Counted from the first letter of the stretch, positions 1 through 6,813 are shown. The stretch is DNA of 9,861 nucleotides from JBDSYA01 sp039925865 (GCA_039925865.1 JBDSYA010000296.1:1-9861); one strand, 5' to 3'. A program made the numbers and translations. Notes: generated by a model from the sequence alone, not told the origin.

Positions 1-147
1 AAAGATGGCGGCAAAATTAAAGTTAAACATAAAAAGGGAAGTGAAGAACTTACCTTCACTGATGACCGAAAAGATAACAGTACTGATAAAGATGAAAATA
101 CAGTAGAATCAGTGGAAGAGTCTAAGAGTTCAGAAAATAATCAATAA
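1..147 (+). CDS. C-terminal tail of an unidentified protein (5' end outside window)
   Basis: An open frame enters from the left edge in frame 1 and ends at TAA 145-147, giving 48 visible residues. The first part is basic (KIKVKHKKGSEEL). The last ~28 residues are acidic and polar, rich in Asp, Glu, Ser, Asn and Lys, ending SSENNQ, which suggests a disordered tail. I do not recognise the protein, and no domain is visible in this fragment. In many bacteria fabH follows plsX or rpmF, but this tail does not look like either. The stop codon shares one base with the fabH ATG (TAATG), so the two genes are probably co-transcribed and translationally coupled. Confidence 0.75.
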   Translation, partial: KDGGKIKVKHKKGSEELTFTDDRKDNSTDKDENTVESVEESKSSENNQ

Positions 148-1151
148 TGGAAAATAAAGGTCCTTTTAATGCAGCAATTACAGCGGTCGGGCATTATGTA
201 CCCGACCGTGTTATTGATAATAAGTTTTATGAAGAATATCTCGATACAAATGATGAATGGATAAAGTCGCGGACAGGTATTTCTGAAAGAAGACGGCTGG
301 ATAAAGACAAGCCGACTTCTTATATGGCGGTAAAAGCTATCGAGATGCTTTTAAAAAACAGGGGAATCGGAATTGAAGAGATAGATCTTATAATAGTTGG
401 AACAGTTACTCCGGACATGATGTATCCTTCCACTGCATGTATTATACAAAAAGAATTAGGCGCAAAAAATGCATGGGGATTTGACATACTTGCGGCATGC
501 TCAGGATTTATTTTTTCATTAAGCACTGCAATGCAGTTTGTACAGAGCGGCTCGCATAAAAAAGTAATCGTTGTAGGTGCTGATAAAATGTCTGCGATAT
601 CCAATATGGAAGACAGAAATACCTGCATATTATTCGGTGACGGTGCCGGAGCTGTGTTGCTTGAACCTTCAGAGGATAAGGATTTTGGAATACTCGATGC
701 AATAATGCATATTGACGGTGAAGGTGGTAAATATTTGTATCAGCTTGGAGGAGGAAGTTTAAACCCGGCTTCTCATGAAACTGTAGATCAAAGTATGCAT
801 TTTGTTTATCAGGATGGTAAAACAGTTTTTAAAGTTGCAGTAAAAGGAATGGCAGATGTATCATATGAGATTATGCAAAAGAATAATTTAAAACCTGAAC
901 AAATTTCATATTTGGTGCCCCACCAGGCTAATATGCGAATAATAACTGCATGTGCTGAAAGAATGGGAGTTTCCATGGATAAGGTAATGGTAAATATTCA
1001 TAAATATGGCAACACTACTTCCGGAACTATTCCGCTTTGCATATCCGAATATTGGCAGGATGGAAAAGTAAAAAAAGGTGATTATATAATCCTATCCAGC
1101 TTCGGTGCCGGTTACACCTGGGGTTCAATATTGGTCAGATGGAGTTATTAA
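147..1151 (+). CDS. fabH: Beta-ketoacyl-ACP synthase III (FabH)
   Basis: This cytoplasmic condensing enzyme starts type II fatty acid synthesis by joining acetyl-CoA (or another short acyl-CoA) to malonyl-ACP. The 334-residue protein is slightly longer than E. coli FabH (317). The complete thiolase-fold catalytic triad is visible: Cys118 in AACSG, His259 in PHQAN and Asn289 in YGNTTSGTIP. The N-terminal DEWIKSRTGI motif (~36-45) and the C-terminal SSFGAGYTWGS motif (~317-327) are also typical. Tyr93 in MYPSTAC sits where E. coli has Phe87, a residue lining the partner subunit's acyl pocket; this is a conservative change that may tune primer choice. The ATG at 147 overlaps the preceding stop by one base, and there is no clear Shine-Dalgarno site. 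ispE follows on the same strand after 60 bases. Function is secure; substrate preference is not predictable from this sequence. Confidence 0.96.
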   Translation: MENKGPFNAAITAVGHYVPDRVIDNKFYEEYLDTNDEWIKSRTGISERRRLDKDKPTSYMAVKAIEMLLKNRGIGIEEIDLIIVGTVTPDMMYPSTACIIQKELGAKNAWGFDILAACSGFIFSLSTAMQFVQSGSHKKVIVVGADKMSAISNMEDRNTCILFGDGAGAVLLEPSEDKDFGILDAIMHIDGEGGKYLYQLGGGSLNPASHETVDQSMHFVYQDGKTVFKVAVKGMADVSYEIMQKNNLKPEQISYLVPHQANMRIITACAERMGVSMDKVMVNIHKYGNTTSGTIPLCISEYWQDGKVKKGDYIILSSFGAGYTWGSILVRWSY

Positions 1152-1166
1152 ACATTAACATTTATA

Positions 1167-1200
1167 TTTAAAAATCTTTATCTTAACTCAGATTTTTAAA
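1167..1200. repeat. AT-rich inverted repeat between fabH and ispE
   Basis: Perfect 11-base arms TTTAAAAATCT (1167-1177) and AGATTTTTAAA (1190-1200) are separated by 12 bases. Only one of the eleven pairs is G-C, and no separate T tract follows, so this is a poor intrinsic terminator. It ends 11 bases before the ispE ATG, so it could fold in the ispE leader or bind a protein. It may also be chance in AT-rich DNA. Confidence 0.4.
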
Positions 1201-1211
1201 AATACTTGTCA

Positions 1212-2084
1212 ATGTTCAGCAAGATCATTAAGTCTTATGCCAAAATCAATATAGGTCTGCGGGTCTTAAGGAAGCGTGAAGACGGATTCCATGACCTGGA
1301 AACTATATTTTATCCCATCAAACTCTTTGACGAGATCACATTTCATATCGAACCTTCCAAGATCAACTCAAATTCTGTAAGGCTAAAATCTAATAAAGCA
1401 TATATACCTTTAACAAAAGAAAATATTTGCTATAAGGCCCTCGAACTTTTTTTTAAGACTTTTTATATAAAAGAGTGCTATTCTATAGACCTTTATCTTA
1501 AAAAAAATATTCCTGTAGGAGGCGGATTGGGAGGTGGCAGTTCCAATGCTGCTACAACTATAAAAGCACTGGTTAACTTTTTCGAAATCGATATTGAGTT
1601 GAACAAAAAAAAAATACTCGATCTCGCTCTTTCAATAGGCAGTGATGTTCCTTTTTTTTTGATGAGCAAGCCTTGTTATGCGGAAGGAAGGGGAGAAAAA
1701 ATGTCTCTTCTTAACAACTTTAACATTAACTATGATATACTGATCGTTAATCCAAATCTGCACGTTTCAACTAAGTGGGCATTTGAAAAATTAAATGTTA
1801 AGCCCCCCAACATTAAGAAAATTATTTTAAAAGATATCAAGACTTTTGATATTTCGGAAAAACAAATTTTTATAAATGATTTTGAAGATATTGTTTTTTC
1901 AAAATTCGATATTTTGAAAAAATTGAAATATGAATTCTTAGAAATGGGTGCGGTTTATTCATCGATGAGCGGTACAGGGGCTACTATGTATGCATTCTTT
2001 GAAAGAAACAATAATACGCTTTTAAATATCTGCAAAGACTACTATCATGAAAAACAATATTTTACTTTTGTTTCAGATTACTGA
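1212..2084 (+). CDS. ispE: 4-diphosphocytidyl-2-C-methyl-D-erythritol kinase (IspE)
   Basis: GHMP-family kinase that phosphorylates the 2-hydroxyl of CDP-methylerythritol with ATP, a middle step of the MEP isoprenoid pathway, in the cytoplasm. From ATG 1212 it has 290 residues, close to the usual IspE length. Lys11 in SYAKINIGL and Asp145 in IGSDVPFF match the catalytic Lys/Asp pair. The glycine-rich ATP loop is at about 101-114 (PVGGGLGGGSSNAA), and the third GHMP motif MSGTGATMY is at about 252-260. A TTG at 1206 would add two residues, but ATG gives the usual N-terminus. No Shine-Dalgarno site is visible. Composition varies within the gene: the first part resembles fabH, while the last third is very AT-rich (9 G/C in 1861-1920 by my count). 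It contains runs of A10 (1605-1614) and T9 (1652-1660). It converges on the next gene with a 9-base gap. Confidence 0.95.
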   Translation: MFSKIIKSYAKINIGLRVLRKREDGFHDLETIFYPIKLFDEITFHIEPSKINSNSVRLKSNKAYIPLTKENICYKALELFFKTFYIKECYSIDLYLKKNIPVGGGLGGGSSNAATTIKALVNFFEIDIELNKKKILDLALSIGSDVPFFLMSKPCYAEGRGEKMSLLNNFNINYDILIVNPNLHVSTKWAFEKLNVKPPNIKKIILKDIKTFDISEKQIFINDFEDIVFSKFDILKKLKYEFLEMGAVYSSMSGTGATMYAFFERNNNTLLNICKDYYHEKQYFTFVSDY

Positions 2085-2093
2085 TTCGATTAA

Positions 2094-2957
2094 CTAAAAA
2101 GTGATATTCATATTTGCAACTGGGACCAATTTTCTGTCTCCAAAGTGTGAATATTTATTTTCCATATGGATACCCGTTTTAACTTTCAGACTTTTATTAA
2201 ACATCGATACAGTCCAGGCCGCATCAGCCGCACTGAGAATATGATTTAGTAATACAACTGTCAAAGTTGTTGTTCCTTTATCGTAAAATTTGTTAGCTTC
2301 CTGACGTTCAAAAGAATAATCCTTAAACATTGTAGTTTTATAATTGCCATAATTTGCCCTGTTAACAATATTAAGATCCGCATCAGCCCAGCCTGTCACA
2401 AAATTCTGATACTTTCCAATTAATTCATAATACTGTTGTTCACCATAAGGAGGAAGTTGATGTGAAAAATTTTGTGCTTCTACTACATTCAGCTGTCTTC
2501 GCAATAAGTCTTTATCAGCTAATAAATTTATATTCTCAGCACCGGCAAAGTTTTGTTCTTTGAGCCATCTGGCGTATTTATATACATCCCAGTTCTGATC
2601 AGCATAATTTTGATAAACCTTTGTCTGATCGTCGCCTTTATTCTGAAAAATTGAATAAGCAGTCCAGAGCCCGGCTTCGATCACAAAAAATATTCCTGCC
2701 TTCAGATAATTCTTTCCATACACCTCACCTGCCCCGGGTATTATTCCTGAGAACAAAGCTCCGAGGTAAGGAGATTTTTCGCCTGCTTTTGTAAGGTTAT
2801 TTAGATTTAATTTATTTGTTAAAGAAGGATTAAATTCCTGATTTAAGATCTTATTGCTCAATTCAAGCTTCCGAAAGTTAGTATTCGTCTGAGAATTAGT
2901 ATCGTTGAGCAAAACTGTTGTTATGAACAATACTAATATAATTTTTATAGTTTTCAT
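2094..2957 (-). CDS. Exported DUF5683-like protein, paralogue of the 3702-4451 gene
   Basis: Function unknown. The 287-residue protein has an N-terminal signal peptide with likely cleavage at TNS|Q (after residue 22). A hydrophobic block follows at ~61-102 with KSPYLGALFSG and IIPGAGEVY, the pattern typical of DUF5683-like Bacteroidota proteins and reminiscent of TM2-type segments. Next comes a long Tyr/Asn/Gln-rich polar middle (~110-225), then a second hydrophobic segment (~228-252, including LNHILSAADAAW), and a C-terminal stretch ending in NITF. The protein has no cysteine. It aligns by eye with the upstream paralogue over both hydrophobic blocks and the region between them. It is the last gene of the dsbD block: its ATG lies one base after the truA stop (TAAAATG), so coupling is likely. 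It ends 9 bases from the convergent ispE stop, with no terminator hairpin visible in the gap. Confidence 0.85.
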   Translation of the reverse strand: MKTIKIILVLFITTVLLNDTNSQTNTNFRKLELSNKILNQEFNPSLTNKLNLNNLTKAGEKSPYLGALFSGIIPGAGEVYGKNYLKAGIFFVIEAGLWTAYSIFQNKGDDQTKVYQNYADQNWDVYKYARWLKEQNFAGAENINLLADKDLLRRQLNVVEAQNFSHQLPPYGEQQYYELIGKYQNFVTGWADADLNIVNRANYGNYKTTMFKDYSFERQEANKFYDKGTTTLTVVLLNHILSAADAAWTVSMFNKSLKVKTGIHMENKYSHFGDRKLVPVANMNITF

Positions 2958-2958
2958 T

Positions 2959-3693
2959 TTAATAATGTATTTTTTTTAAGAATAATGCTTTAGCTGGTAT
3001 ATAATGAATCGGAATCTTTTCTCCTGATTTAATTTGTTCTTTAATTTTTTTTAATTCAATTTTTCCTCTGCCGATATCCAAAGCACATCCGATAATTGCA
3101 CGTACCATTGAATGAAGAAATCTGTTTGCGGATACAAGAAAAATAATTTCGTTTTTAGATTTTATCCTATTGTATTTTAATTCATATATTCTGCAAATAA
3201 AATTATTTTTGTCCTCTTTATTTTTGCAGAGTGATCTGAAATTTTTTTGTCTTTTGAGAAAATTGAAAAATGAATCGATCTTTTCAAAATTCAGATCATA
3301 CCAGATCTTGAAATGATACTGGCGGTCCAGTGATATCTTTTGTGTATTAATTTTATAAATGTAGTCCCTTCTCCTGGCTGAATATCTCGAGTGAAAATCC
3401 ATCGGAACGTTAGAGATCTTTTTTATCGTAATAGCTTCCGGGAGTATGGCATTTAAAGAAAGTGTAAATTTTTTTATCTGGATCTTACTGTGATAATTAA
3501 AGTTTGCGATCTGATTAAAAGCACTTACACCTGAGTCGGTTCTTCCTGCAGCTTTTAAACTGATCTTTTCTTTTAATACTTTTTCTAATGAAGACTCAAT
3601 TTGTCCCTGAATTGTATTGTCTGTGTACGATTGCCTCTGCCATCCCTTAAAACTCAATCCATCAAATTCAATTATCAGCTTATAATTATACAA
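2959..3693 (-). CDS. truA: tRNA pseudouridine synthase A (TruA)
   Basis: Cytoplasmic enzyme that converts uridine to pseudouridine at positions 38-40 of the tRNA anticodon arm. The 244-residue protein is near family length. Asp53 in AAGRTDSGVSA is the catalytic aspartate (Asp60 in E. coli). The N-terminal YKLIIEFDG..FKGWQRQ, the central FHSRYSARRRDYIY (100-113), the RFLHSMVRAIIG motif (191-202) and the C-terminal PAKALFL are all TruA signatures. The start is TTG at 3693-3691: no in-frame ATG gives the expected N-terminus, while TTG places MYNYKLIIEFDG where TruA proteins normally begin. It lies 8 bases downstream of one DUF5683-like gene and 1 base upstream of its paralogue. The sequence is lysine-rich and AT-rich, but no catalytic motif is damaged. 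Confidence 0.95.
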   Translation of the reverse strand: MYNYKLIIEFDGLSFKGWQRQSYTDNTIQGQIESSLEKVLKEKISLKAAGRTDSGVSAFNQIANFNYHSKIQIKKFTLSLNAILPEAITIKKISNVPMDFHSRYSARRRDYIYKINTQKISLDRQYHFKIWYDLNFEKIDSFFNFLKRQKNFRSLCKNKEDKNNFICRIYELKYNRIKSKNEIIFLVSANRFLHSMVRAIIGCALDIGRGKIELKKIKEQIKSGEKIPIHYIPAKALFLKKIHY

Positions 3694-3701
3694 ACACAGA
3701 T

Positions 3702-4451
3702 TTAAAATTGTTTACTTAAATTAATTTTAACTCCGTCAAAGCTGTAATCATTTTTATAAAGCAACTCAGGCTGAATATTTAATGATGAACTTTTTTTATT
3801 TCCTTTATTTGCAAGGAGAAGCGCACTGATACCGCTTATTATCCTGTTTGTGATCAAAATACTTCCGAAAACAATTCTTGTATTAAGAACTCGTTCACTG
3901 CTTTTTCTCTGGGCTTCATAGATATTCTTATTTTTGGTATCGTCCCAGCTCCAGTAAAATTTATTAATATCGTATAAAAGTCCGTACTGACCACGTGTAA
4001 GTTTGTCGTTATTGTATTCATAAATATTGTCAAAATTCCCTATGTCCGCGAAATAATCATCAGTCTTATCAAGATTATTCAAACCGGCGTGTTGTTTTGA
4101 AAAAGTTCTGGCTTCATCTCTGACGTCGTTACCGTAAATACTCAATGAGGCAAGTCCGATCCATGATGCAGCGTCAGCTCCTAAAAAATATTTACCGACA
4201 TCCATTCTATTAATATAAAAATGGCCTGCGCCGGGAAGAATAAAAGAAAGAAGTAAAGCGAGTGCCGGAGATTTTTTGGAAACCGGGGAAACGGTTGGAA
4301 TTGAAATATTGTCACTTACATTTTTCAAATTGAGAATTTTTTCTTTCAGATCTGATATTTTTTCGTGACCGGAATTTTGCGTATGCTGAGAATAGATATT
4401 TGAATTTGCTGTAAAGATAAAACTAATTAATGCTGCAATTATAAATCTCAT
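3702..4451 (-). CDS. Exported DUF5683-like protein, paralogue of the 2094-2957 gene
   Basis: Function unknown. The 249-residue protein has a signal peptide (residues 1-21, likely cleavage IYS|Q). A polar linker rich in Lys and Ser follows. The hydrophobic block KKSPALALLLS..ILPGAGHFY (~59-79) continues to ~106. Then comes a polar Tyr/Asp/Asn-rich middle (~107-185), a second hydrophobic segment (~192-214, VFGSILITNRIISGISALLL), and a C-terminus ending LSKQF. There is no cysteine. The KSP-hydrophobic-PGAG-Y pattern matches the downstream paralogue and DUF5683-like proteins. Its ATG overlaps the dsbD stop by four bases (ATGA), and truA starts 8 bases after its stop. Both paralogues end in Phe after alternating residues, which resembles an outer-membrane C-terminal strand, but the proteins look too helical for a simple barrel. 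Location beyond export is not settled. Confidence 0.85.
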   Translation of the reverse strand: MRFIIAALISFIFTANSNIYSQHTQNSGHEKISDLKEKILNLKNVSDNISIPTVSPVSKKSPALALLLSFILPGAGHFYINRMDVGKYFLGADAASWIGLASLSIYGNDVRDEARTFSKQHAGLNNLDKTDDYFADIGNFDNIYEYNNDKLTRGQYGLLYDINKFYWSWDDTKNKNIYEAQRKSSERVLNTRIVFGSILITNRIISGISALLLANKGNKKSSSLNIQPELLYKNDYSFDGVKINLSKQF

Positions 4452-6289
4452 TTTTGTGATATATGATTTTGAATTGAAATAATTTTTTTCTTGAAATCTT
4501 CAGGCTTCAGAAAACCTGTAACTCTGAGTTCTTTATATTCTTCCCCTTTTGAATTCATGAAAATTACTACAGGCAAACCTTTAATTCCGAATTTATCTGT
4601 AATTTCCGAATTTTCTTTTGTAAGATCTATTTTGATATTATTAAGCGATGAAGACAACTCCACGATCTCAGGATTGGTGTAAGTGTATTCATCAAGCTCC
4701 TTACATTGAGCGCACCAGTCAGCATAAAAATCGATCATCACAGGCTTGTTTTCCTCCGCTATGCTTTTATTAATAGATTCTAAAGATGAAAGGACTTTCC
4801 AGTTAACTTCTTCGGATGTCTGCTGGGGTTTTAACATGAGCGTTCCGAAAATGATTGCAGCTATGGCAATTAAATATTTAATCTTCGAATATATAAATGA
4901 TGATGAACCTTTTTTATCTAATATAATTAAATAAACCCCGGCTGAAATTATATATAACGGGAATATCAAAATGAAAATATCTTTTGGTATAAGCGGCTCT
5001 AATGTATTTAAAACCATCCCGAATAAGATTAATCCGAAAATTACTTTAATGCCTTCCATCCATTCGCCGGAGCGGGGAAGTTTGCTGATCGAACTTGAGG
5101 AAGCTGCAAGAAAAATGTATGGCAGTCCTAAACCCATCGATAATACAAAAAATAATAAGAAACCTGTAAAAGGATTTCCGAGTTTGCCGACATATACCAG
5201 TAAGCTCAATACAAATGGTCCGATACACGGTGCTGCAATAAATCCTACTGTAAGTCCCATTAATGAAGATCCGAAATATCCTGAGCGGTTCTTATTTCCC
5301 ATTAATGCAAGACTTTGAGGCACTCTGATCTCAAAGAGCCCGAACATACTCGTACCAAGGGCAAATAAAATTAAAGCGATCGCAATTATTACAATTGGAT
5401 TTTGGAGTGCATTTCCCAGTAAGCTTCCGGTTAATGCAGCGAATACACCTAATGCCGAGTATGTGACCGACATTCCAAGTGCATAAAACAAACCCATTAA
5501 AATGCTTTGAGATTTACTTCCGCTGGATTGTGCTCCAAAAAAACTTACTGTGATTGGAATTAAGGGATAAACACAAGGAGTAAGGTTTAATGCAAGTCCT
5601 CCTAAAAATATTAAAAATAAACTTACAGTCAGACCTTTTTCTTCAATCCAATTTGAAACCTGTTCTTCATCCTCGTTTGGTGTATCTACTCTTTTATTTT
5701 CGGTGAGAGAGTTTTTAGGATCAATACTTTCAGATTTGATCTGACTCGGAGAAGAAAAATTTATTTTGTTAAAGATCTCGGAATTGGTCTCTGATAAAGA
5801 TTTATATTGACCGTCGATTTCAACATTCAAAATGGTAGTTAATGATGCCGGTGGGTAACATACTTTATCATCACAAGCCTGATAATTAAATTTAACAGGA
5901 ATTTCATATTTCCCATTTTGAATATCTTTAGAAGTTATAAAAGTGAGTCCGACCGTAATCTGTCCTTCATAAACATTTAACTCATTATCACTGAATTCAA
6001 ATTTAAGTTTTTTATCCAATGGAAAGAACTGAGACAGCATCTTAAAATTTTCATCGGAACTTGTGATAGTTGTTTTTATTAAAGAAGGGTCGTTTACTTC
6101 ATAAGAGTTAATGTGATATCCTTCTTTAATTGATATAATTAAAGCTCCTTTAAGAGTATCAGCTGATGAAAACTTTTCTTTATTTACAACTTGAGTTACG
6201 GTTAAATACCCGGAGGATTGTGAAAATGTGTTATAGTGTGCAAAGGAAAATATAAATAAAAAAATAAAAACAATGAATCTTCTCGTCAT
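4448..6289 (-). CDS. dsbD: Thiol:disulfide interchange protein DsbD
   Basis: Inner-membrane protein that carries electrons from cytoplasmic thioredoxin to periplasmic partners such as disulfide isomerases and cytochrome c maturation proteins. From ATG 6289 it has 613 residues. All three domains and all three cysteine pairs are present. The periplasmic N-domain has Cys139/Cys144 (YQACDDKVCYPP), with a signal peptide ending TFS|Q at ~23. The membrane domain (~219-486, about eight hydrophobic segments) has Cys239 in LTPCVYPLIP and Cys355 in AAPCIGPF. The C-terminal thioredoxin domain has DFYADWCAQC (Cys526/Cys529) and a cis-proline in GLPVV (Pro573). A TTG at 6370 would add 27 residues ahead of the signal peptide, so I prefer the ATG. 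It heads a minus-strand block, and its TGA overlaps the next gene by 4 bases. No Shine-Dalgarno site is seen. Confidence 0.96.
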   Translation of the reverse strand: MTRRFIVFIFLFIFSFAHYNTFSQSSGYLTVTQVVNKEKFSSADTLKGALIISIKEGYHINSYEVNDPSLIKTTITSSDENFKMLSQFFPLDKKLKFEFSDNELNVYEGQITVGLTFITSKDIQNGKYEIPVKFNYQACDDKVCYPPASLTTILNVEIDGQYKSLSETNSEIFNKINFSSPSQIKSESIDPKNSLTENKRVDTPNEDEEQVSNWIEEKGLTVSLFLIFLGGLALNLTPCVYPLIPITVSFFGAQSSGSKSQSILMGLFYALGMSVTYSALGVFAALTGSLLGNALQNPIVIIAIALILFALGTSMFGLFEIRVPQSLALMGNKNRSGYFGSSLMGLTVGFIAAPCIGPFVLSLLVYVGKLGNPFTGFLLFFVLSMGLGLPYIFLAASSSSISKLPRSGEWMEGIKVIFGLILFGMVLNTLEPLIPKDIFILIFPLYIISAGVYLIILDKKGSSSFIYSKIKYLIAIAAIIFGTLMLKPQQTSEEVNWKVLSSLESINKSIAEENKPVMIDFYADWCAQCKELDEYTYTNPEIVELSSSLNNIKIDLTKENSEITDKFGIKGLPVVIFMNSKGEEYKELRVTGFLKPEDFKKKIISIQNHISQK

Positions 6290-6403
6290 TATCAGAGTTA
6301 AAGGAACTATAAAATTGGAAAATTTAGTTAAACTGGTTACTTTACAATATAATATAAATTGGTACAACAAGATATAAAAAATATGAGTTTCCGGTTAAAT
6401 TTT

Positions 6404-6421
6404 AAAGTCATTCTTGACTTT
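6404..6421. promoter_or_regulatory. Candidate operator: palindrome over the -35 of the small gene
   Basis: AAAGTCA (6404-6410) and TGACTTT (6415-6421) form a perfect 7-base inverted repeat with a 4-base spacer. It overlaps the TTGACT -35 element (6414-6419) of the rightward promoter and lies 115 bases upstream of the divergent dsbD ATG. A dimeric repressor bound here would block the promoter. The small downstream protein is one candidate binder, but this is inference. Confidence 0.35.
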
Positions 6422-6445
6422 TCTACCTGATATAGTGTATATTTG
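6414..6445 (+). promoter_or_regulatory. Promoter for the 82-residue gene
   Basis: TTGACT at 6414-6419 is followed after 18 bases by TATATTTG at 6438-6445. This fits a sigma-70 promoter (TATATT as -10) and also exactly fits the Bacteroidota -7 consensus TAnnTTTG, with TTG about 21 bases upstream as the -33 element. Transcription would begin near 6450, leaving a leader of about 90 bases before the TTG start. It is the best promoter match I found in the window. Confidence 0.6.
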
Positions 6446-6528
6446 TATAAGAATTTTTACAGACCGGAAAAAAAAGATGCTTACGGCATAATTATTACAC
6501 GCAATTTAAAAAATTTAATTAAAAAAAT

Positions 6529-6533
6529 AGGAG
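6529..6533 (+). promoter_or_regulatory. Shine-Dalgarno site deciding a TTG start
   Basis: AGGAG lies 9 bases before the TTG at 6543. It is the only strong Shine-Dalgarno match I see ahead of a gene in this window. It is the main reason to accept TTG 6543 as the start, because the first in-frame ATG is 43 codons further in. Confidence 0.7.
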
Positions 6534-6542
6534 AATTAAAAA

Positions 6543-6791
6543 TTGAAACCTGCAGTAAAATCAAAAAGCGACAACCCATTAAGTGAGCTTATAGATGACA
6601 ATGTGTATAATACTCTGAAGAAATATAAACTCCTTGATGAAAAGGCAATAAGAGATTATAAAATAAGACAGATGTATAAAGAAATGAGAAGAGAAATGAG
6701 TGCAGGGGAAGCCATTGACAAGATACAGGAGCTTTTTCCGTATTTACAATTTGACACAATAAGAAAGATCGTTTATCAAGTATCAAAATAA
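6543..6791 (+). CDS. Small protein of unknown function with possible helix-turn-helix
   Basis: 82 residues, not assigned to a family. The start is TTG, supported by AGGAG at 6529-6533. The N-terminal ~20 residues are polar. The rest looks wholly helical and charged, with a KKYKLLDEKAIRDYKIRQMYKEMR region (~25-48, strongly basic and amphipathic) and a C-terminal segment from SAGEAIDKIQELF to FDTIRKIVYQ (~52-79). The two C-terminal helices separated by a short PYLQ turn resemble the DNA-binding helix pair of Mor-like or other small helix-turn-helix proteins; this is a visual resemblance only. There is no cysteine, signal peptide or membrane segment, so it is probably cytoplasmic. It forms its own unit, with a good promoter, a ~90-base leader and a strong terminator 23 bases after the stop. 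A small DNA-binding regulator or a nucleoid- or ribosome-associated protein would fit. Confidence 0.75.
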   Translation: MKPAVKSKSDNPLSELIDDNVYNTLKKYKLLDEKAIRDYKIRQMYKEMRREMSAGEAIDKIQELFPYLQFDTIRKIVYQVSK

Positions 6792-6813
6792 CAAATTACA
6801 CGACTATTATATA

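Noticed and set aside
1206..1211. TTG start for ispE two codons upstream of ATG 1212
   Set aside because: It adds only two residues, and neither start has a Shine-Dalgarno site; ATG is the simpler choice and gives the usual N-terminus.
2085..2093. Shared terminator between convergent ispE and the 2094-2957 gene
   Set aside because: The gap is only 9 bases and contains no inverted repeat; transcripts probably overlap.
4971..5318. 115-codon open frame on the plus strand inside dsbD
   Set aside because: It is antisense to the conserved membrane domain of DsbD and its protein has no recognisable features; it is a shadow frame.
6319..6347. Possible dsbD promoter: TTG (6347-6345) and TAAATTTT (6326-6319) on the minus strand
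   Set aside because: The spacing is acceptable, but the -7 element departs from consensus and the whole region is so AT-rich that such matches are expected by chance. A dsbD promoter must exist nearby, but I cannot place it.
6290..6370. TTG start of dsbD giving a 27-residue extension
   Set aside because: The extension would precede a complete signal peptide that begins at ATG 6289, and no ribosome site supports it.
6388..6470. TTTCCGGT (6388-6395) and ACCGGAAA (6463-6470) as an inverted pair flanking the promoter
   Set aside because: An 8-base inverted match somewhere in about 250 bases is expected about half the time by chance, and the 67-base spacing fits no known loop or operator type.
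6751..6779. TTGACA then TATCAA 17 bases later at the end of the small gene, as a nadE promoter
   Set aside because: The -10 is weak, and transcripts from it would still meet the terminator at 6814-6848 before nadE.
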